This document shows positions 17,527 through 24,881 of a stretch of DNA of 64,000 nucleotides, one piece after another. This DNA comes from Anaerovibrio sp. JC8 (GTDB lineage: Bacteria; Bacillota; Negativicutes; Selenomonadales; Selenomonadaceae), in assembly GCF_002100115.1 (NCBI RefSeq), contig NZ_ANBM01000008.1, forward strand, positions 105,839 through 169,838. The letters run 5' to 3'. The position numbers were made by a program, and so were the translations under genes. Positions within the stretch are counted from its first letter, which is position 1. The number at the start of each line of letters is the position of its first letter. Under the pieces are notes generated by a model. It was not told the DNA's origin and did no database searches. It saw nothing but the letters and a program-made list of their open reading frames with translations.

Positions 17527-20500
17527 TCACTCTTTGCCAGCCAAACGCTTGTAATTTGCCAATCTGGTTTCGGCATCCTTCTGAGTCTTCTCAAAGAGAG
17601 CATCAGCAGCCTCTGGGAATGCACGCTTCAAGCTGTTGTAGCGAACCTCGCCCATGAGGTACTCCTGGAACTTGCCGAAATCTGGCTCCTTGGAATCAAG
17701 GCTGAATGGATTCTTGTCGGTGCCAACCAGCTCTGGATTGTAGCGATAGTTAGCCCAATAACCGCACTCAACAGCACGGGCAGCTTCCATCTGGGACTTG
17801 CCCATACCAATCTTGATACCGTGGTTGATACATGGTGCATAACCAATAATGAGGGATGGTCCTGGATAAGCCTCAGCCTCAGTGATAGCCTTCAGTACCT
17901 GGTTCTTGTCAGCACCCATGTTAACCTGTGCTACATATACATAACCATAGGACATGGCCATCATGCCCAAATCCTTCTTCTTGGTCTTCTTACCGGTTGC
18001 TGCGAACTGAGCAATTGCTGCAGTAGGAGTAGCCTTGGAAGCCTGACCACCAGTGTTGGAATATACCTCAGTATCGAATACGAATACATTTACATCCTCA
18101 CCGGAAGCAAGTACATGATCCAGACCGCCGTAGCCGATATCATAAGCCCAGCCGTCGCCGCCGAAGATCCACTGGGAACGCTTAACCATGAAGTCGCGGT
18201 TCTCGTAAATCTTGTTCAGCAGTGGGTCGTCGCCCTTCTCTGCTTCCAGAGCACCAATGAGGTTCAATGAACGCTCGCGGGTGCCTTCGCCGAGATTCAT
18301 GTTATCCTTCCAGTCAACCATTGCATTCTTCAATGCATCGGAAATCTTGCCGGATTCAAGAGCCGCAGTCACGTCAGCTGCCAGAGCCTCACGAACTGCC
18401 TTAACACCCAGGAACATACCAAGACCATATTCAGCGTTATCCTCAAAGAGGGAGTTAGCCCAGGCAGGACCATGACCCCAAGCATTCTTGGTGTATGGCA
18501 TTGCAGGAGCAGAAGCACCCCAGATGGAGGAGCAGCCAGTAGCGTTGGCTACCATCATGCGGCCGCCAAAGAGCTGAGTGATGAGCTTGGCATAAGGAGT
18601 CTCACCGCAGCCTGCGCACGCACCGGAGAATTCCAGACATGGAGTCTCGAACTGGGAGCCCTTAACAGTAGTCTTCTTCATAGGGTTAGTCTTAGGGCTA
18701 ACCTTTACGCCATAGTCAAATACAGCCTGCTTGTCAAGCTGGGTAGCGATAGGCTTCATAACCAGGGCCTTCTCCTTGGCAGGACAAACCTGAGCACAGT
18801 TGCCGCAGCCGGAGCAGTCCAGAGCAGATACAGCCATGGTGAAGTTCAGGCCCTTGGTACCAAGTGCTGGCTTGGAGGTAAAGCCCTCTGGTGCAGCATC
18901 CTTTTCCTCATCAGTGGTGAGAACCGGACGGATAGCAGCATGTGGGCAAACAAAGGCGCACTGGTTACACTCGATACACTTGCTGACATCCCACTCAGGA
19001 ACATTGATGGCGATACCGCGCTTCTCATAAGCAGCAGTGCCGGATGGGAAGGTACCATCAGCATGGGCAGCCATCTGCTTAACAGTAATCTTGTTGCCCT
19101 CCTGACGGTTAACAGGCTCAAGAATCTCCTTAACATAAGCTGGAACATCAGCCTTGCCGTCAGCCTCGGCATCCTTGGCATCAGCCCAATCAGCAGGAAC
19201 ATTTACCAGATGCAGGGCATCAATACCGGCATCAACAGCGCCATTGTTCATATCAACGATATTCTGGCCCTTCTTGCCGTAGGAAGTTACGATGGCATCC
19301 TTCAGATAGCCAACAGCCTTCTGAAGTGGAATAATGTCAGCCAGCTTGAAGAATGCGGATTGCATTACCATATTGAAACGTCCGCCCAGACCCAGATCCT
19401 GAGCGATCTTAACTGCATTTACAGTGTAGAACTTAATGTTGTTCTTGGCGATAAAGCGCTTCATGGAAGCCGGCAACTTCTCGGACAGCTCCTCATCAGA
19501 CCACAGGGTATTCAGCAGGAAGGTACCGCCTGGCTGCAGTCCTGCCAAAAGGTCATACTTATTTACATAAGACTGCTGTGAGCAGGAAATAAAGTTGGCA
19601 TTATCAATAAGATATGGTGATGCGATAGGAGACTTACCAAAGCGCAGGTGAGACATGGTAATACCACCGGACTTCTTGGAGTCATACGCAAAATATGCCT
19701 GAGCATACAGATCAGTCTTGTCACCGATAATCTTGATAGCGGACTTGTTGGCACCTACAGTACCATCGGAGCCCAGACCCCAGAACTTGCAGGCAGTGGT
19801 TCCCTCCGGAGTGAGGTTAACATGCTCTGGATATGGAGCCAAAGAAGTATTGGAAAGATCATCAACAATACCAATGGTGAAGCCGTTCTTTGGTGCATCC
19901 TTCTTCAGTTCCTCAAATACTCCCAGAACCTGAGTAGGAGATACATCCTTACCACCCAGACCATAGCGGCCGCCAACAATCAGTGGATGACGGTCACTTG
20001 CATAGAATGCAGTGCGTACATCCTGATACAATGGCTCACCAAGAGCACCTGGCTCCTTGGTACGATCCAAGGTGGCAATCTTGGTGGCAGTGGAAGGAAT
20101 AGCCTTCAGGAAATGCTCTACGGAGAATGGACGGAAGAGATGAACTGCAACTGCACCAACCTTCTCCCCCTTGGCGTTGAGATAATCAACACATTCCTGG
20201 AGAGTCTGGTTAATGGAACCAATAGCGATAACTACGCGCTCAGCATCCTTGGCACCGTAGTAATCGAAAATATGATGCTCACGGCCGGTAATCTTGGCCA
20301 TCTGACCCATAGCCTCTTCCACGAGCTCAGGCAAAGCATCATAAGCCTTGTTTACAGCCTCACGGCCCTGGAAATAAATATCATCATTCTGGGCAGTACC
20401 ACGAATAACTGGATGGTCAGGATTCAAGGCGTTACGGCGGAAAGCATTTACTGCATCCCAGTCAAGAATCTTGGCCAGATCATCATAGTCAACCAGTTCA

Positions 20501-21048
20501 ATCTTCTGAATCTCATGGGAGGTACGGAAACCATCAAAGAAATTCAGGAAAGGAATCTTGCCCTTAATGGCAACCAGATGTGCCACAGCTGCCAAATCCA
20601 TAACCTCCTGTACAGAGGACTCTGCCAGCATAGCCACACCAGTCTGGCGTGCAGCCATAACATCCTGATGATCGCCAAAAATATTCAGGGAAGAAGTAGC
20701 CAGAGCACGTGCCGATACATGGAATACGCCTGGCAGCATCTCGCCGGAAATCTTGTACATATTCGGAATCATCAACAGCATACCCTGAGAAGCAGTGTAT
20801 GTGGTGGTCAGGGCACCAGCCTGCAGGGAACCATGAACTGCACCTGCAGCACCAGCCTCGGACTGCAGCTCAACAATGCGTACCTTCTGACCAAAAAGGT
20901 TTTTCTGGCCCTTTGCAGCCATCTCATCAACATGCTCTGCCATTGGTGAAGATGGGGTGATAGGATAGATAGCAGCCACATCGGTAAATGCATAGGACAC
21001 GTATGCCGCAGCTGTATTACCATCCATAGTCTTCATTTTTTTGCCCAT
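17527..21048 (-). CDS. Pyruvate:ferredoxin (flavodoxin) oxidoreductase, single-chain
   Basis: 1173 residues, the normal length for homodimeric PFOR/NifJ. Domains in order: N-terminal pyruvate domain with YPITPSSPMAEHVD (about 25-38); the transketolase C-like domain; the gamma-type domain (about 410-620); a 2x[4Fe-4S] ferredoxin domain with CIECNQCAFVCP (about 686) and CSGCGNCAQVCP (about 740); and the thiamine-diphosphate domain with CAGCGETPY and GDGWAYDIGYGG (about 960). It oxidises pyruvate and CoA to acetyl-CoA and CO2 and reduces ferredoxin, central to anaerobic metabolism. It is monocistronic, with a near-consensus promoter and its own terminator. Confidence 0.97.
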   Translation of the reverse strand: MGKKMKTMDGNTAAAYVSYAFTDVAAIYPITPSSPMAEHVDEMAAKGQKNLFGQKVRIVELQSEAGAAGAVHGSLQAGALTTTYTASQGMLLMIPNMYKISGEMLPGVFHVSARALATSSLNIFGDHQDVMAARQTGVAMLAESSVQEVMDLAAVAHLVAIKGKIPFLNFFDGFRTSHEIQKIELVDYDDLAKILDWDAVNAFRRNALNPDHPVIRGTAQNDDIYFQGREAVNKAYDALPELVEEAMGQMAKITGREHHIFDYYGAKDAERVVIAIGSINQTLQECVDYLNAKGEKVGAVAVHLFRPFSVEHFLKAIPSTATKIATLDRTKEPGALGEPLYQDVRTAFYASDRHPLIVGGRYGLGGKDVSPTQVLGVFEELKKDAPKNGFTIGIVDDLSNTSLAPYPEHVNLTPEGTTACKFWGLGSDGTVGANKSAIKIIGDKTDLYAQAYFAYDSKKSGGITMSHLRFGKSPIASPYLIDNANFISCSQQSYVNKYDLLAGLQPGGTFLLNTLWSDEELSEKLPASMKRFIAKNNIKFYTVNAVKIAQDLGLGGRFNMVMQSAFFKLADIIPLQKAVGYLKDAIVTSYGKKGQNIVDMNNGAVDAGIDALHLVNVPADWADAKDAEADGKADVPAYVKEILEPVNRQEGNKITVKQMAAHADGTFPSGTAAYEKRGIAINVPEWDVSKCIECNQCAFVCPHAAIRPVLTTDEEKDAAPEGFTSKPALGTKGLNFTMAVSALDCSGCGNCAQVCPAKEKALVMKPIATQLDKQAVFDYGVKVSPKTNPMKKTTVKGSQFETPCLEFSGACAGCGETPYAKLITQLFGGRMMVANATGCSSIWGASAPAMPYTKNAWGHGPAWANSLFEDNAEYGLGMFLGVKAVREALAADVTAALESGKISDALKNAMVDWKDNMNLGEGTRERSLNLIGALEAEKGDDPLLNKIYENRDFMVKRSQWIFGGDGWAYDIGYGGLDHVLASGEDVNVFVFDTEVYSNTGGQASKATPTAAIAQFAATGKKTKKKDLGMMAMSYGYVYVAQVNMGADKNQVLKAITEAEAYPGPSLIIGYAPCINHGIKIGMGKSQMEAARAVECGYWANYRYNPELVGTDKNPFSLDSKEPDFGKFQEYLMGEVRYNSLKRAFPEAADALFEKTQKDAETRLANYKRLAGKE

Positions 21049-21144
21049 ACTTGATTAACTCTCCTCTCGTTACACAAAATTCAGCAAACAAATCAAGTGC
21101 CGATAACATCTATAACAATTCACATATAAATGTTTTACAAATTC

Positions 21145-21173
21145 ATTATACATCTAACCATTTGTTTTGTAAA
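21145..21173 (-). promoter_or_regulatory. Near-consensus promoter for PFOR
   Basis: Minus-strand TTTACA (21173-21168), exactly 17 nt, then TATAAT (21150-21145), about 97 nt upstream of the PFOR ATG. It sits in a very AT-rich 310-bp intergenic region (21049-21360). That region otherwise holds only the tRNA-Pro terminator and a long 5' leader in which I see no recognisable riboswitch. Confidence 0.75.
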
Positions 21174-21321
21174 ATATTTCGCTTTTTCTTTTTATTTTTG
21201 CACAAATGAAAAGAAAGCAACCTTTTCTTGAACATAATTTCATTTTTTGAACAATAATCATCAGACAAATGTGTTGGATTTGTACATTAATAACAGTATT
21301 CACCACCTGCAAAATGGCAAT

Positions 21322-21350
21322 AAAAAAAGCTGGATCCGAAAATCCAGCTT
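21322..21350 (-). terminator. Intrinsic terminator after tRNA-Pro
   Basis: Minus-strand stem AAGCTGGAT / ATCCAGCTT (21350-21342 with 21335-21327), followed by TTTTTATT. It is 10 nt past the tRNA 3' end. Confidence 0.88.
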
Positions 21351-21360
21351 TTGAATGCAA

Positions 21361-21437
21361 TGGTCGGAGCAGCAGGATTCGAACCTGCGACCCCCTGGTC
21401 CCAAGCCAGGTGCTCTACCAAACTGAGCCATGCCCCG
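21361..21437 (-). tRNA. tRNA-Pro (anticodon TGG), copy 1
   Basis: 77 nt including an encoded CCA. The acceptor arm CGGGGCA / TGCTCCG closes with one mismatch, the T-loop reads GTTCGAATC, and the anticodon loop CTTGGGA gives TGG. It is identical over its full length to the copy at 58651-58727, with unrelated flanks. It has its own promoter and terminator. Confidence 0.95.
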
Positions 21438-21468
21438 TTGTCGACCTTTTGTCGCGTCAACATCGATA

Positions 21469-21497
21469 ATGATACTATAATCGCCATTGCTTGTCAA
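21469..21497 (-). promoter_or_regulatory. tRNA-Pro promoter
   Basis: Minus-strand TTGACA (21497-21492), 17-nt spacer, TATCAT (21474-21469), 32 nt upstream of the mature tRNA 5' end. Confidence 0.75.
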
Positions 21498-21525
21498 CAA
21501 TTTTTTCTAAACTATTTTAAAAACC

Positions 21526-22926
21526 TTATTTCTGCCAATAATCCAGATTGTCAGTAAGGCCAATATCCTGGGCATAGAATACAGGATCCTTGCCTGCATC
21601 CCTCTGCTCCTCGTAGTTGTTGAGGCAAGCCATAGCCTGCTTGCCCAAAATAACGATTACAGGCAGGTTGATGATGGCCATGCAGCCCATGAGCACATCG
21701 GCCAGATTCCAAAGCAGATCCATGCTGAGACCGGAACCAACAAAGATTACCAGTGCAGCAAATACACGATAGATGGTCATGAACAGCTTGCCAGGCACCT
21801 TGCCGTTTACATAAGCCAGGCAGTTGTCTACATAATAAAGATTACCCAGCAGAGTTGTGAAGGCAAAGAGCAGCATGGAAACTGTGAGGAAGATACCGGC
21901 ACCGGAGCCAAGAGTAGCATCCAGAGCAGCCTGCACAAATGGTGCACCTGCCAGCTCCTTGGTAGGAGTTACGCCGGAGCTCATGCACAGGAAGGCAGTT
22001 GCGGTACACAAAATCATGGTATCAATAAATACGGAGAACATCTGAACCAGACCCTGTTTTACTGGATGGGAAACATCAGCAGCGGCAGCAGCATTTGGTG
22101 CAGAACCTACACCGGCCTCGTTGGAGAACAGACCACGCTTGATACCGAACATTACGCAGGAACCGGTGAAGCCACCAAAGATGGCCTGGAAATCAAAGGC
22201 CTGGGTAAAAATGGTATTGAATACACTTGGCAGCAGGCCAATATTCATAACAACCACAATAAGGGCAACCAATACATAGATCAGGCCCATGAAAGGAACC
22301 AGTGCGGAGTTGGCCTTGATGATACGACGGCCACCGCCAAAAATGCACCATCCTACAAGAACGGCCAGGATACCACCAATAACCCATGGTGTGCTATCTG
22401 GGTTGTAGAATGCAAAACCGGAGAAGGTGGACTGGAGATTATATGCACACAGCATATTAAAACCAATACCATAAGTACAAATCAGCGCCAAGGCAAAGAT
22501 GATTGCCACGAAACGGTTGTGCAATGCACTCTCGATATAGTATGCAGGGCCACCATAGCTGGCATGCTCACCACGCTTCTTGTACACCTGGGCCAAAGTA
22601 CTCTCAACGAAAGCAGCACCGCCGCCCAGGAAGGCAGCCAGCCACATCCAGAACATGGAGCCAAAGCCACCAAGGCAAAGTGCAGTGGATACACCGATAA
22701 TGTTACCAGTACCTACACGGGAGGCAGTGGATACCATCAGAGCCTGGAAGGAAGAAACCTTCTGGCCCTCTTTCTTTTCCATGATAACCTTCAAGGTTTC
22801 ACCGAAAAGACGGATCTGGATGAACCGGGTCCGCAGGGTGTAATAAAGGCCTACACCCAAAATCATGACAATCAGCAGCTTGCCATACATAAAGTTGGAG
22901 ATTTCTCCAATTAAAGCATCTAACAT
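21526..22926 (-). CDS. Sodium:alanine/glycine symporter (AGCS family)
   Basis: 466 residues, about 11 transmembrane helices. Family signatures include GTGNIIGVSTAL near residue 73, a central FGIKRGLFSNEAGVGSAPNAAAAAD segment (shown by its key residues SNEAG and GSAPN), and HPVKQGLVQM. It imports small neutral amino acids with Na+. It is the third gene of a yhdT-panF-AGCS transcript, 54 bp after panF with no terminator between them. Confidence 0.93.
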   Translation of the reverse strand: MLDALIGEISNFMYGKLLIVMILGVGLYYTLRTRFIQIRLFGETLKVIMEKKEGQKVSSFQALMVSTASRVGTGNIIGVSTALCLGGFGSMFWMWLAAFLGGGAAFVESTLAQVYKKRGEHASYGGPAYYIESALHNRFVAIIFALALICTYGIGFNMLCAYNLQSTFSGFAFYNPDSTPWVIGGILAVLVGWCIFGGGRRIIKANSALVPFMGLIYVLVALIVVVMNIGLLPSVFNTIFTQAFDFQAIFGGFTGSCVMFGIKRGLFSNEAGVGSAPNAAAAADVSHPVKQGLVQMFSVFIDTMILCTATAFLCMSSGVTPTKELAGAPFVQAALDATLGSGAGIFLTVSMLLFAFTTLLGNLYYVDNCLAYVNGKVPGKLFMTIYRVFAALVIFVGSGLSMDLLWNLADVLMGCMAIINLPVIVILGKQAMACLNNYEEQRDAGKDPVFYAQDIGLTDNLDYWQK

Positions 22927-22980
22927 TTTCTTATCTACCCCTTTTCTTAATAAAAAATAAAAATATCAAATTCCCTCTCC

Positions 22981-24468
22981 TTATTCAGGGAAAAAATCTG
23001 CCAGTGTTTCCTTGTCCTCCGGTTTGCCAAAATAGGAGCCAATGAGGAACAGCACAAGGGAAACCGTTATGCCAATGGTAATCTGGTGCAGGCCCATAAT
23101 CTTGTATCCCATACCCTGCGCCAGACAGTACAGCACCGTACCCCCTACCATGGACAGCATGGCACCGGTTTTGTTGGCCTTACGCCAATACAGCCCCAGC
23201 AGCAGAGTCCAGAAGAATGCCGTTTCCAAACCACCAAAAGCAAACATATTGATAAGCCAGATAAGGCTCGGTGGTGTCATGGCAATGAAAAATACAATGG
23301 CACCAATAACCGCAGTAGCCAGCATGGACAGCATACGCAGCTTGCCATTGCCCGGAGTATTGCCCTTTCTCTCCTGCCGATGAAGATAAATATCCTTGAT
23401 AATAGCTGATGAACCTACCAGCAGCAGACTGCTGATGGTAGAAATGCTGGCGGACAACGGGCCAATAATGGCGATGCTGGCCAAAGAAGCCGGCATAGCT
23501 GTCTCCACCAACCGTGGAATAATGCTGTCCGTTCCACCATAATCAGCCGGTGAGCCGGTCATTACCCCCTGCCCCAAAATACCGGTAAAATTGATGCCGA
23601 TATTCATAAAGCCTACCACAAAGGTACCGATAAGCATGGCCCGAACCAGACTCTTGTTGTTCTTAAAGGCCAAGCCACGAACCACAGACTGAGGCAATGC
23701 AATGGTACAGATACCTACCAAAATCCACTGGGTCAAATACAGACCATAAGGCATCTTGCCGCCGGACAGCGGCTCCAGCATATCAGGACGGTTGGTTTCC
23801 AGATGGGCCACAATGCTGTCATAGCCCCCGCCAACCTGCAATACATAATATACCAGCATAACGATGCCGATCATCATCATCACGGCACAGCAGGTATCCG
23901 TGATGGCTACCGCCCGAAAGCCGCCGATGGTGGTATATACAACAACCATGGCACCAAAGAGCACCAGCCCCGTTACATAGCTGTAGCCCGTAACTGCCTC
24001 AAAGAGCTTGGCACCACCCACAAACTGTGCCACCATAGTGGCACAGAAAAATAAAACTATGATAAAGGCAGAAATCTCTGCCAATAAATCCGACTTGTAA
24101 CGATGACGGATAATATCCACCACTGTCACCGCATTAAACTTGCTGGCCAGCAGGGCCACCCGCTTGCCAAAAATACCCAGCACAAGAAATACTGCCGTAA
24201 CCTGAACTACGGCCATATATACCCAGCCAAAGCCCACATTCCAGGCCACACCGGGGCCACCAACAAAGGAGCTTACGGAGCTATAGGTTGCCACCGTAGT
24301 CATGGCCAATACAAAGCCGCCCAAATCACGGTTGCCAATGAAATAGGTCTTGACGAAATTGTTCATCAAACCGGCATTTTGCTGCTGATATCGGATAAAC
24401 ACACTGATGCCAATCATGAACACCATATAGCCCAAAAGTGGCAGCAGCTGACTAAAATCACCATTCAT
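22981..24468 (-). CDS. panF: Sodium/pantothenate symporter PanF
   Basis: 495 residues of the SSS (solute:sodium symporter) family, about 13 helices. TMTTVATYSSVSSFVGGPG-type and LSASISTISSLLLVGSS-type helices carry the Na+-site Ser/Thr residues. The YhdT-family partner gene overlaps its start by four bases, which is the usual context of panF. It imports pantothenate for CoA synthesis. Confidence 0.9.
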   Translation of the reverse strand: MNGDFSQLLPLLGYMVFMIGISVFIRYQQQNAGLMNNFVKTYFIGNRDLGGFVLAMTTVATYSSVSSFVGGPGVAWNVGFGWVYMAVVQVTAVFLVLGIFGKRVALLASKFNAVTVVDIIRHRYKSDLLAEISAFIIVLFFCATMVAQFVGGAKLFEAVTGYSYVTGLVLFGAMVVVYTTIGGFRAVAITDTCCAVMMMIGIVMLVYYVLQVGGGYDSIVAHLETNRPDMLEPLSGGKMPYGLYLTQWILVGICTIALPQSVVRGLAFKNNKSLVRAMLIGTFVVGFMNIGINFTGILGQGVMTGSPADYGGTDSIIPRLVETAMPASLASIAIIGPLSASISTISSLLLVGSSAIIKDIYLHRQERKGNTPGNGKLRMLSMLATAVIGAIVFFIAMTPPSLIWLINMFAFGGLETAFFWTLLLGLYWRKANKTGAMLSMVGGTVLYCLAQGMGYKIMGLHQITIGITVSLVLFLIGSYFGKPEDKETLADFFPE

Positions 24469-24737
24469 GGCTGTCCCTCCTCTCCGGAAGGGTTAGCATC
24501 CGTTTCCAGGTCAATGTCCTTAAATACCAGTGAGGTCAGGAGCTTCACCAATACCATGGCAAAAATCCACACCCCGAAGGTTCCGGTCACCGCCCACAAT
24601 GGCAGGCCAAAGAGCTTCACATCCACCCCGGCCAGGCCAAAGCCGGCAAACAGCCAAAAGACGATTAATACCAATAAGGTAATACCAGTCCACATTGCTT
24701 CCCGTCTTATCTGGAAGTATTTTTCTTTTTCTGACAT
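24465..24737 (-). CDS. yhdT: YhdT-family (DUF997) small membrane protein
   Basis: 90 residues from ATG 24737 with AAGGTG 7 nt upstream; the GTG at 24746 is less well placed. Two membrane helices (about 18-40 and 52-76) are linked by a polar loop ending in GVWIFAM. YhdT proteins are encoded just upstream of panF and overlap it, as here (ATGA). They are presumed to assist the symporter, but no activity is established. Confidence 0.85.
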   Translation of the reverse strand: MSEKEKYFQIRREAMWTGITLLVLIVFWLFAGFGLAGVDVKLFGLPLWAVTGTFGVWIFAMVLVKLLTSLVFKDIDLETDANPSGEEGQP

Positions 24738-24812
24738 ATTCAACACCTTTCTGTAGAACCCGGCTCCAATATCTAACCGCCCATGGGTCAGCCGGTGTCC
24801 TCAACATATAAG

Positions 24813-24841
24813 ATTATACTATCTGGAGTGGACATTATCAA
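24813..24841 (-). promoter_or_regulatory. Promoter of the yhdT-panF-AGCS operon
   Basis: Minus-strand TTGATA (24841-24836), 17-nt spacer, TATAAT (24818-24813). Transcription would start near 24805, giving a leader of about 68 nt. Confidence 0.75.
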
Positions 24842-24881
24842 TATATTAGCCATAACCTTACTGTATAGTGTAAATCGGCCC

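Noticed and set aside
18472..20949. Long open frames on the plus strand (369 and 433 codons) opposite the PFOR gene
   Set aside because: They mirror the PFOR codon pattern, have no ribosome sites or recognisable domains, and PFOR is complete and conserved on the other strand.
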